From positions 1 through 5,043 of the forward strand of contig DASZCR010000074.1 in the NCBI GenBank assembly GCA_035942915.1: 5,043 nt of DNA, read 5' to 3'. The DNA comes from DASZCR01 sp035942915. Its GTDB lineage: Bacteria > Acidobacteriota > Blastocatellia > Pyrinomonadales > Pyrinomonadaceae. A program made the position numbers and the translations under genes. Each line of letters begins with the position of its first letter. The stretch's first letter is position 1. This document shows positions 1 to 5,043 of the stretch, one piece after another. The notes beneath the pieces are model-generated. The model saw nothing but the letters and a program-made list of their open reading frames with translations, was not told the DNA's origin and searched no databases.

Positions 1-141
1 GTCTTATACCTCGACTATCACGAGTCGAAAAAGATGGACGAACACGGCAACGCGTTCAAGTATCGCGCCAAAGTAGGAGACGCCAAGGGAGCTAAGGTCG
101 GGCGCTGGGCGTGGGACGTGTTCCTCGTCGCCGCACCGTAG
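1..141 (+). CDS. C-terminal end of an unidentified protein (5' end outside window)
   Basis: An open frame runs from the first base to a TAG at 139-141 and gives 46 residues with the start missing. The visible tail is charged in its first half (ESKKMDEHGN) and aromatic at the end (GRWAWDVFLVAAP), with alternating hydrophobic residues that suggest a closing beta-strand of a beta-rich domain. I do not recognise the family with confidence, and there is too little sequence to assign a function. The codon choice (GCC, GTC, CTC, AAG) matches its neighbours, and a strong hairpin starts 35 bases after the stop, which supports this being a real gene end rather than a chance frame. The overlapping minus-strand frames here are shadows with no recognisable features. 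Confidence 0.6.
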   Translation, partial: VLYLDYHESKKMDEHGNAFKYRAKVGDAKGAKVGRWAWDVFLVAAP

Positions 142-176
142 ACGCTCACCTTGTTCCAATCGCCACTCGAAGACGA

Positions 177-209
177 ACGCCCGCCCTGTTGATGAAACCG
201 GGCGGGCGT
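177..209 (+). terminator. GC-rich hairpin, probable terminator of the upstream gene
   Basis: ACGCCCGCCC (177-186) and GGGCGGGCGT (200-209) form a perfect 10-bp stem around a 13-base loop. It lies 35 bases after the stop of the partial gene. The tail (CGCAATTTGAG) holds only a short T run, so it is not a textbook intrinsic terminator. The stem is nevertheless very stable and well placed between two genes. It would fold on either strand, but the reverse tail is not T-rich either. Confidence 0.6.
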
Positions 210-335
210 CGCAATTTGAGGGGTGACGTGGGATATGAACGCAGCAACCGGCGCACATGACAACTCATCGAAGCGCAGCGCCGGATAACCCAGCTTTCAT
301 CATTCTTCCTTTAATTTATGAGCGGGGGTCATATC

Positions 336-620
336 GTGCAGGCTCGGATTCGCTTGAGGAAGACGCATGTTCTTAAATCCCTCCTCGTGCTGATTGGCCT
401 GCCTCTGCTCGTGGCCTGTGCCTACGCGCAGCCGGGCGATTATGAAAAGAGGCGTCCGCCGAGTGGCCTGCATCCCGTCTACCGGGACGAGCCTTCCGGC
501 GAGAGACGCTTCGGGTTCATCGACAGGAGCGGGAAACTCGTCATCAAGCTCGGCGATATCTTCGAGGAGAAGTACGGATATATAGACAGGACGGGGCGCT
601 TCATCTGGCGTCTGAAGTAG
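336..620 (+). CDS. Small WG-repeat lipoprotein
   Basis: Encodes about 94 residues with a lipoprotein signal: a basic start (RIRLRKTH), a hydrophobic core (LLVLIGLPL) and the lipobox LVAC, so the mature protein should be lipid-anchored in the envelope. The C-terminal half holds two WG (KWG) repeat cores, FGFIDRSGKLVI and YGYIDRTGRFIW. WG repeats are taken as beta-rich binding or scaffold units and no enzymatic role is evident. The two cores are only 21 residues apart, about half the usual repeat spacing, and most WG proteins carry many more copies, so this may be a minimal or internally deleted member. Start choice: GTG 336 has GGGGGT seven bases upstream as a ribosome site, while an in-frame ATG at 318 (six residues longer) has only pyrimidine-rich sequence before it. 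A TTTAAT at 310-315 could be a -10 box but has no clear -35. The gene's end overlaps the convergent phosphoesterase gene by 20 bases. Confidence 0.72.
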   Translation: MQARIRLRKTHVLKSLLVLIGLPLLVACAYAQPGDYEKRRPPSGLHPVYRDEPSGERRFGFIDRSGKLVIKLGDIFEEKYGYIDRTGRFIWRLK

Positions 621-1380
621 TGTCCGGCGCCCAGATTATCTTGAGCGGGAATCTCGCATCAGTTCGCTCCCTCGGATAGCGGAGCGCGTTGTTGACGTAC
701 CTGACGCCGTCGATGACGCTGTCGGTATTGATGTGGCTGTGTCCGAAGACGTGGATGGTAGATTTGAGCCTTCTGATTTGCCCGTCGAGCGGCGCGCACC
801 CGGATACTTTGGGAAGATTCTTGAACCTCAGGTGCTCTCTGGCCGGGAGCAGGTCTCGCCTCGGCACGAAGTGAGAGAATGAGATGACCGGGGCGTCAAG
901 GTGGCGGATGTGCGCCTCGTTCATGTCCAGAAAGTGCTGGCATACGTCACCGATGCCGGCAGGCCATTTACAGAAGTAAAAATCAGCCCACCCTTGCAGC
1001 TCTTCAAGGTCTCGGTCATCGTCGCTGTCGAAGGCGGAATCGTACCAGGAGAAGAGCGGGACGACCCAGAGGCCGTCTATCTTGACGGGACTCGTCTCGA
1101 CGTTGATGCGGCGACACGTCTCCAACACCCTGCGGAGCTTTTCTATCGAATCATAATCCCCGTCGCGCACCCACAGTTCATGATTGCCGGGCACGTAGCA
1201 AACTTTCAGGAACTTCGAGCGAAGCAGTGCGAGCGTGTATTCGATGACCTCTAATTGGTCGGCGATGTCGCCCGCGACAATAAGCACGTCCCTGTTGAAA
1301 GTGTTGTCTGGCAGACGTTCGACGACGAGCCTGTTCTCCTTGAAATCCGTGTGCAGGTCTGAGATGGCGAAGACGCGCAT
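601..1380 (-). CDS. Calcineurin-like metallophosphoesterase
   Basis: A 259-residue protein with the full metal-ligand set of the calcineurin-like phosphoesterase fold (Metallophos family): D8 and H10 in SDLH, D38 in GDIAD, N66-H67 in GNHE, H170 in SFSH, and H214 and H216 in GHSH. These residues normally hold two divalent metals and hydrolyse phosphomono- or diesters, so the protein should be an active enzyme; the substrate cannot be read from the sequence. No signal peptide is present, which points to the cytoplasm. An acidic stretch (DSDDDRDLEE, about 118-127) follows the conserved-looking WVVPLFSWYDSAFD block. The opening ISDLHTDFKEN and that VPLFSWY block remind me of a branch also found in plants and algae, but this is recollection only. 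There is no good Shine-Dalgarno before ATG 1380 and no other upstream start in frame. The cyclase gene lies 71 bases upstream on the same strand with no hairpin between, so co-transcription is possible. Confidence 0.9.
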   Translation of the reverse strand: MRVFAISDLHTDFKENRLVVERLPDNTFNRDVLIVAGDIADQLEVIEYTLALLRSKFLKVCYVPGNHELWVRDGDYDSIEKLRRVLETCRRINVETSPVKIDGLWVVPLFSWYDSAFDSDDDRDLEELQGWADFYFCKWPAGIGDVCQHFLDMNEAHIRHLDAPVISFSHFVPRRDLLPAREHLRFKNLPKVSGCAPLDGQIRRLKSTIHVFGHSHINTDSVIDGVRYVNNALRYPRERTDARFPLKIIWAPDTTSDAR

Positions 1381-1451
1381 GAAAAACTTTGCCTATGAGC
1401 CGGAGGTGTTTGATTGACTACTCTACCCGCGCGTCAACGTATTCGTAAAGT

Positions 1452-2258
1452 CTAGTTGTTCTTGACTATCGCAACGGCACGCAGAGGGCCGCCGCTGCCG
1501 CCTTTGATTTTCATCGGCAGGGCGATGACGTGAAAGCCCCGCGCGGGTAGCTGCTCCAAGTTGGCGAGGTTCTCGAAAGCAGGGATGTTACGCTCGAAGA
1601 GGATGCGGTGGCTCTCGAAGAGTTTCGACTGGCCGTAGTCAATGCTCGGCGTGTCGAGACCGACGGCCTTGACCGTGCGATTCTGTGTCAGCCAGCGCGC
1701 CGCGTCAGGATGGAGGCCGGGGAAGTGCAGCTTGGCGACGGCCTCAGGGCCGCGCTCGTCCGTCCCCATGTAGCTCTGTCGGTCAGGCCAGCGCCGCCCG
1801 AAGCCCGTGCGCAGGAGCAGAATCGAGCCGTCAGGGATGCGCCCATGCTCGCGCTCCCACGCGGCGAAATCCTCCACAGAGACTTGATAGTCCGCCTCGC
1901 GCCCGCACTTCTCCGACACGTCAACGAGGACGCCCGCGCCCAGTAGCTGTTCGAGCGGGATGCGCTCTGTCGTGTTGCGTCCCTCTGCGAAGTGTACGGG
2001 CGCGTCGAGGTGCGTGCCACCGTGTTCGGCGGTCGAGAAGTTGTTGGCGGCGTAGTAATACCCCTGCGGCGTCACGCCGTCGGAGACCTTCTCAAGCTTG
2101 AACCCTTCGGCCGTCGGCCAGAAGACGGTCTGCTCGTCGTAAGTGTGCGAGAGGTCAACGAGCGTGCCCGCGAACGGGTCGGGCGGGTCTGACTGGCAAG
2201 AGGCAAGGGAGAGGACAGAGGCAAGACACAGCGCGAAGATTCTGACCGTTCGATTCAT
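1452..2258 (-). CDS. Cyclase family lipoprotein (kynurenine formamidase-like metal hydrolase)
   Basis: A 268-residue protein of the cyclase family (PF04199), which includes bacterial kynurenine formamidase, isatin hydrolase and related metal-dependent amidohydrolases. The family signature HGGTHLDAPVHF is intact at residues 79-90 (H79, H83, D85, H89), the expected metal-binding and catalytic histidine/aspartate cluster. Other family blocks follow in order: SILLLRTGF (145-153), AVGLDTPSID (198-207), HRILFERNIPAFENLANL (217-234) and the closing ALPMKIKGGSGGPLRAV. The N-terminus is a lipoprotein signal, RTVRIFALCLASVLSLASC, with C21 as the likely lipidated cysteine. The protein therefore probably works outside the cytoplasm, unlike typical kynurenine formamidases. 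No other kynurenine-pathway gene is in view, so the substrate is open. The start at 2258 is chosen because GGAGG lies nine bases upstream; an ATG two codons earlier (2264) is only three bases from that site, and the far-upstream ATG at 2336 would bury the signal peptide. Confidence 0.88.
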   Translation of the reverse strand: MNRTVRIFALCLASVLSLASCQSDPPDPFAGTLVDLSHTYDEQTVFWPTAEGFKLEKVSDGVTPQGYYYAANNFSTAEHGGTHLDAPVHFAEGRNTTERIPLEQLLGAGVLVDVSEKCGREADYQVSVEDFAAWEREHGRIPDGSILLLRTGFGRRWPDRQSYMGTDERGPEAVAKLHFPGLHPDAARWLTQNRTVKAVGLDTPSIDYGQSKLFESHRILFERNIPAFENLANLEQLPARGFHVIALPMKIKGGSGGPLRAVAIVKNN

Positions 2259-2267
2259 CGGCATCGA

Positions 2268-2272
2268 CCTCC
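2268..2272 (-). promoter_or_regulatory. Ribosome binding site GGAGG of the cyclase gene
   Basis: On the minus strand GGAGG is followed by TCGATGCCG and then ATG at 2258. The nine-base spacing favours that ATG over the one at 2264, which is only three bases away. The chosen start also gives a compact lipoprotein signal peptide. Confidence 0.65.
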
Positions 2273-2452
2273 GAACGAGAAGCGTCTGAGATGGCGAGGC
2301 GCGTCGGAGCTTATCCGAGAGAGCAGTCTGATGCAAAACTTCGGCTCGTGCTCACTTCGCCCGCAAGCCATAGCTGATGGCCGCAGTCACGCTTGGCTCC
2401 GTCATCCAAAGTGTGCTTTATCTTGGTCAGAAGCCTGATTTTGATGTTCAAC

Positions 2453-2457
2453 GGAGA
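2453..2457 (+). promoter_or_regulatory. Ribosome binding site GGAGA of the serine hydrolase gene
   Basis: GGAGA lies ten bases before ATG 2468. It decides the start in favour of that ATG over ATG 2444, which precedes the site, and over TTG 2393, which has no ribosome site. The chosen start opens directly onto a signal peptide. Confidence 0.6.
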
Positions 2458-2467
2458 AATTGAAGTT

Positions 2468-3925
2468 ATGCGATTAGCAACACGAATCGTTTGGCAGGTC
2501 GTGCCGCTGTGTCTTGTCCTGATGACATGCGCATCTGCTCAACAAGCGCAGACGGCGTCCGCTACGGCCGAGCAACGCGTCAGAGAAATTATTCAGTTGA
2601 TTAACTCCGGCGACCGTCAGGCGGCACGCAGCTATATCAATCAAAATTACACAGCCTCCGCGCTCAAAGAAGAGTCTCTCGAACAACGCATCGGCTCAAT
2701 TTCACAACTGTCTGACCTGACTCGCGGCGTCGAACTGCAATCTGTTAAAGAACCGAAACCGAACTCGGTGAGGGCGCTTGTCCGCTCAAAGCTGACGGGA
2801 CAGTGGCGAGAGTTGAGCATCGAACTGGAAGCGAACCCGCCACACCGGATAGAGGGCTTCGATTGGGTCACTCGTCCGACCCCGGCGGATAAACAACCCG
2901 ATAAGAAATTGTCGGAAAAGGAAATAGTACGTGAGCTTGAAGTCTTTATGCAGAAGTTGGCTACGGCCGACGTTTTTTCCGGCGTCGTGCTGCTCGCCAA
3001 AGACGGAAAGATTATCTTCAATAAAGCTTACGGCGAGGCGAACAAGGATTTCAGCATCCCGAACCAATTAGACACCAAGTTTAATCTGGCTTCCCTGAAC
3101 AAGATGTTCACAAGTGTTGCCATCGCACAACTCGTCGAGCAGGGTAAACTCTCTTACGATGACCCGCTCTCCAAATTCATGCCTGAGTTCCCCGGCCGAG
3201 AGGCGGCGGAGAAGATTAAAATCAAACATCTGCTGACGCACACTTCCGGCCTCGGCGATTACTCTGTCAGCGCCTCACGTCAGGGCGTGCGGACGGTGGA
3301 CGATTTTCTCAAATTAGCCAAGGAAGATAAGCTCGCCTTCGAGCCGGGCACTGACCAAGCCTACAGCAACACAGCCTTTCTGGTGCTCGGCAAAGTCGTC
3401 GAGAAAGTGACGGGACGAAGCTATTACGACTACGTGCGGGAGAATATTTACGAGCGCGCGGGAATGAGAAACACTGACGCTTACGATTTAGATTTGGTCA
3501 ATAAGAATCTGGCCGTCGGCTATGAAAAAGATTACACCGACAGAGGCATCGTCTTTCGCAACAACATCTGCATGGTCGGTCATGGCGGCCCCGCAGGCGG
3601 CGGCTTCTCGACCGCCGAAGACCTATGGCGTTTCACCGGCGCGCTGCGTGCGGGCAAGCTGGTCGGAAACAACTACGCGCAAGCTATTCTCTCGCCAAAA
3701 CCGGAGTTGAACTCGCCGACCTACGGCTACGGATTCAACATTCTGAACGGAATCGCCGGGCACAGCGGCGGCGATACCGGCGTTAACACAAATCTGGAAA
3801 TGTTTCTCGACGACGGTTACACGAGCATCATACTGTCGAACTACGGCGGCGCGATGAGGCAGGTCAACATCAAAATTCGAGAGTTGATACAGGCCGGAAA
3901 ATCAGCGCCGTCGGCGACACGTTGA
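2468..3925 (+). CDS. Exported serine hydrolase, beta-lactamase class C family, with N-terminal NTF2-like region
   Basis: A 485-residue protein in three parts. Residues 1-24 form a signal peptide (hydrophobic core IVWQVVPLCLVLM, likely cut after CASA), sending it to the periplasm or outside. Residues about 33-135 look like an NTF2-like/DUF3887-type domain, a helix followed by beta-strands, as often precedes hydrolases in related bacteria. Residues about 150-470 are the beta-lactamase-related serine hydrolase domain (PF00144). Its three active-site motifs are present: SLNK (S209 nucleophile, K212), YSN (Y299, N301) and HSG (H432, G434). The supporting blocks HLLTHTSGLGDY and FEPGTDQAYSNTAFLVLG are also typical. 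Family members act as D-Ala-D-Ala peptidases, esterases or beta-lactamases; the sequence does not separate these, and I would not call it a resistance gene. Codon use is somewhat more AT-rich than in the divergent cyclase gene. No clear terminator follows, but the next gene has its own promoter signal. Confidence 0.93.
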   Translation: MRLATRIVWQVVPLCLVLMTCASAQQAQTASATAEQRVREIIQLINSGDRQAARSYINQNYTASALKEESLEQRIGSISQLSDLTRGVELQSVKEPKPNSVRALVRSKLTGQWRELSIELEANPPHRIEGFDWVTRPTPADKQPDKKLSEKEIVRELEVFMQKLATADVFSGVVLLAKDGKIIFNKAYGEANKDFSIPNQLDTKFNLASLNKMFTSVAIAQLVEQGKLSYDDPLSKFMPEFPGREAAEKIKIKHLLTHTSGLGDYSVSASRQGVRTVDDFLKLAKEDKLAFEPGTDQAYSNTAFLVLGKVVEKVTGRSYYDYVRENIYERAGMRNTDAYDLDLVNKNLAVGYEKDYTDRGIVFRNNICMVGHGGPAGGGFSTAEDLWRFTGALRAGKLVGNNYAQAILSPKPELNSPTYGYGFNILNGIAGHSGGDTGVNTNLEMFLDDGYTSIILSNYGGAMRQVNIKIRELIQAGKSAPSATR

Positions 3926-4066
3926 GGAGGTGAGAATTTGCCAGTCCCGCGAAGGCGAAGAGCTCCGAGCCAGCCCTGCTCGCAATCGCCACCGGCTAAT
4001 AGGGCGACGCCCCACAACTCATTCAACGCGGCCGCAGAACGCTGCATTGTCGAATGTCATAAAACC

Positions 4067-4099
4067 TTGACATCACTGATTCAGTGAAGCCATTAAACT
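4067..4099 (+). promoter_or_regulatory. Candidate promoter of the sugar dehydrogenase gene
   Basis: TTGACA at 4067-4072 is a perfect sigma-70-type -35 box in an otherwise gene-free stretch. The -10 element is poor: CATTAA at 4091 (18-base spacer) or TAAACT at 4094 (21-base spacer) are the best options. A good -35 with a weak -10 fits a controlled promoter. Transcription would begin about 40 bases before ATG 4145. Bases 3926-4144 show no other feature except a chance NotI-type octamer at 4029-4036. Confidence 0.45.
4073..4087. promoter_or_regulatory. Perfect 15-base palindrome, probable operator
   Basis: TCACTGA-T-TCAGTGA is a perfect inverted repeat of seven bases around one central base. 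It begins at the base directly after the TTGACA box and fills the promoter spacer, where a bound dimer would block RNA polymerase. The one-base centre rules out a hairpin in RNA, so it should act as DNA. Size and symmetry suit a homodimeric repressor such as a TetR, MarR or Rrf2 type, but no regulator gene is in the window, so the binder is unknown. Confidence 0.5.
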
Positions 4100-4132
4100 A
4101 TCCGAAACTTTAAATTCCAGATGCTATTTTTT

Positions 4133-4138
4133 AGGAGG
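4133..4138 (+). promoter_or_regulatory. Strong ribosome binding site AGGAGG of the sugar dehydrogenase gene
   Basis: AGGAGGT, a full match to the 16S anti-Shine-Dalgarno, lies six bases before ATG 4145 and follows a T-run. It is the strongest ribosome site before any gene in the window and fixes the start. Confidence 0.85.
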
Positions 4139-4144
4139 TCATAG

Positions 4145-5043
4145 ATGAAAGAAAGTCGGATGTCATTCGTGATAGCCGTTGTGCTGATGGCGGCCGGTAC
4201 GGCTTGCGCGCAGGGCGGGCGCGACGCGGCTCAAACTTCCACTTCAAGCCCCACATCGACAACTTCAACTTCGCAATGCGCGCCGCTTGAGACCAGAACG
4301 GCGAACGTGCCGGAACAGAAACCCACCTTCCCCGCACAGACTCGCGCCTGTGCAGTGAAGTCCGGCGTGGCTTTCGACGTGACTGTTTTGGCGAAGGGGT
4401 TGGAGAGACCCTGGGCGGTCGAGCCGCTGCCGAACGGCGACCTGCTGATTACCGAAAAAGCGGGGCGGCTTCGCATCGTTTCGGCTAAGGGTGAAGTCGG
4501 GGAGCCAATCGGCGGCCTGCTGCCGGTCGGCTCCGGCGGGGTGTCGGCCGCGAGCGGTCAGGGAGGACTGCCGCCTATCACGGCGCGCGGTCAGGGCGGG
4601 CTTCTCGACGTTGCTTTAAGCCCGAATTTCGCCCAAGACCGCACCATCTTCTGGAGTTTTTCGGAGCAGCGTGAAGGCGGGAGTGGGACGAGCGTCGCGC
4701 GCGGCAGGTTAACCGAAGACCGACGCAATCTCGAACAGGTGCGCGTCATTTTTCGTGCTCTGCCGACTTACAGCAACGGCCTGCATTTCGGCTCGCGGCT
4801 CGCCTTCGGCCCCGACGGGACGCTCTACATCACGCTCGGCGACCGCTTCGACAGGCCGAATCGCCCGAAAGTGCAGCAGTTCGACAGCCATTTCGGCAAA
4901 ATCATTCGCATCAATCCCGACGGTTCCGCACCTGCCGATAATCCTTTCGCCAAGCAAGCCGGCGCACTGCCCGAGCTCTGGGACCTCGGGCATCGAAACA
5001 TTCAATCGGCGGCGTTCGACGAGCGGGGGCGGCTGTGGACGGT
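4145..5043 (+). CDS. Exported PQQ-dependent sugar dehydrogenase (3' end outside window)
   Basis: The first 299 residues of a soluble aldose dehydrogenase of the GSDH family (PF07995; YliI-like), which oxidises sugars with pyrroloquinoline quinone in the periplasm. A signal peptide (SFVIAVVLMAAGTACA, likely cut after A22) is followed by a Ser/Thr-rich linker (about 29-44) and a short segment with C45 and C69 that could form a disulphide. The beta-propeller then begins: GLERPWAVEPLPNGDLLITE (85-104), GQGGLLDVALSPNFAQDRT (149-167), HFGSRLAFGPDGTLYITLGD (214-233), FGKIIRINPDG and ADNPFA, and LGHRN (281-285). H214 matches the catalytic base and R284 the PQQ-contacting arginine of the family. The stretch 120-148 is longer and more glycine-rich than I expect and includes an 11-residue repeat. 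The frame is open to the window edge, about two-thirds to three-quarters of a normal-length gene. No PQQ synthesis gene is in view. Confidence 0.92.
   Translation, partial: MKESRMSFVIAVVLMAAGTACAQGGRDAAQTSTSSPTSTTSTSQCAPLETRTANVPEQKPTFPAQTRACAVKSGVAFDVTVLAKGLERPWAVEPLPNGDLLITEKAGRLRIVSAKGEVGEPIGGLLPVGSGGVSAASGQGGLPPITARGQGGLLDVALSPNFAQDRTIFWSFSEQREGGSGTSVARGRLTEDRRNLEQVRVIFRALPTYSNGLHFGSRLAFGPDGTLYITLGDRFDRPNRPKVQQFDSHFGKIIRINPDGSAPADNPFAKQAGALPELWDLGHRNIQSAAFDERGRLWT
4554..4602 (+). repeat. Direct repeat with 33-base period inside the sugar dehydrogenase gene
   Basis: GCGGTCAGGGAGGACT (4554-4569) and GCGGTCAGGGCGGGCT (4587-4602) match at 14 of 16 bases, exactly 33 bases (11 codons) apart. 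Both encode GQGGL (residues 138-142 and 149-153). The second copy is the conserved family motif GQGGLLDVAL. The first lies in a glycine-rich stretch that seems extra, so a small in-frame duplication is likely. Confidence 0.6.

Larger units (their letters stand above)
2259..2467. other. Divergent intergenic region between cyclase and serine hydrolase genes
   Basis: These 209 bases must carry the start signals for both the leftward cyclase and the rightward serine hydrolase. Both Shine-Dalgarno sites lie inside it. I found no convincing -35/-10 pair on either strand, no strong dyad and no hairpin. The best plus-strand candidate, TTGGCT at 2393 with TTTATC at 2417, is a weak match. Open frames reach into the region from both genes but have no ribosome sites or protein-like content there. 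Confidence 0.45.

Noticed and set aside
248..284. Inverted repeat CCGGCGC/GCGCCGG with a small inner ATGA/TCAT pair, upstream of the WG gene
   Set aside because: Only seven base pairs around a 23-base loop with mismatches; such arms are common by chance in GC-rich DNA and there is no riboswitch-like sequence.
236..289. 17-codon ATG frame between the hairpin and the WG gene
   Set aside because: Too short, with a distant and weak ribosome site and no conserved-looking content.
901..1254. A 117-codon plus-strand frame opposite the phosphoesterase gene
   Set aside because: It starts at a GTG with no ribosome site, lies wholly antisense to a gene with every catalytic motif intact, and resembles no family I know.
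1432..1437. TTGACG on the minus strand between the cyclase and phosphoesterase genes as a promoter for the latter
   Set aside because: No acceptable -10 box is found 16-18 bases downstream; the nearest hexamer, ATCAAA, is a poor match.
1608..2192. Several long open frames on the plus strand, and a 110-codon minus frame, across the cyclase gene
   Set aside because: They overlap a gene with clear family motifs, are Arg/Ala/Ser-rich as expected for off-frame reading of GC-rich DNA, and lack ribosome sites.
4002..4012. GGGCGACGCCC dyad as a terminator after the serine hydrolase gene
   Set aside because: It allows only a four-pair stem with a three-base loop and has no T-run after it.
4029..4036. 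GCGGCCGC octamer (NotI site)
   Set aside because: A single GC palindrome expected by chance at this composition; no second copy or cloning-vector context.
4231..5005. Minus-strand frames opposite the sugar dehydrogenase gene
   Set aside because: They are shadows of a strongly supported coding region and show no protein-like domains.
1..5043. Possibility that the window is a defence island, mobile element or biosynthetic cluster
   Set aside because: There is no transposase, integrase, toxin-antitoxin, nuclease, repeat array or synthase; the identified genes are ordinary envelope and metabolic families.

Overview
The window looks like a stretch of chromosome from a GC-rich, Gram-negative-type bacterium. 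Its mix of families is one I associate with Acidobacteriota (Blastocatellia/Pyrinomonadaceae type): a WG-repeat lipoprotein, a lipoprotein cyclase, a secreted serine hydrolase with an N-terminal NTF2-like region, and a PQQ-type sugar dehydrogenase. That assignment comes from the flavour of the proteins, not from a marker gene, and is tentative. There are no RNA genes, insertion sequences, CRISPR arrays or phage genes.

Layout. Bases 1-141 are the last 46 codons of an unidentified plus-strand gene, followed by a strong GC hairpin (177-209) that probably terminates it. A very small WG-repeat lipoprotein gene (about 336-620, +) comes next. It runs tail-to-tail into a calcineurin-like metallophosphoesterase gene (601-1380, -), and the two coding regions share 20 bases. 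Upstream of the phosphoesterase on the same strand, 71 bases away, is a lipoprotein of the cyclase/kynurenine-formamidase-like family (1452-2258, -); the two could share a transcript. A 209-base divergent region separates this pair from an exported serine hydrolase of the beta-lactamase class C fold (2468-3925, +). After a 219-base gap comes the start of an exported PQQ-dependent sugar dehydrogenase (4145 to the window end, +), which is cut by the window edge.

How the genes relate. No single pathway joins them. Their shared theme is location: four of the five identifiable proteins carry export signals, so most of the window encodes envelope or periplasmic proteins, and only the phosphoesterase looks cytoplasmic. 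The clearest regulatory signal is upstream of the sugar dehydrogenase. A perfect TTGACA -35 box directly abuts a perfect 15-base palindrome, which sits in the promoter spacer as an operator would.

I do not see convincing evidence for a previously undescribed multi-gene system. The best leads are the palindromic operator, the compressed two-unit WG lipoprotein, the lipid-anchored form of a usually cytoplasmic cyclase family, and an 11-codon repeat inside the sugar dehydrogenase.
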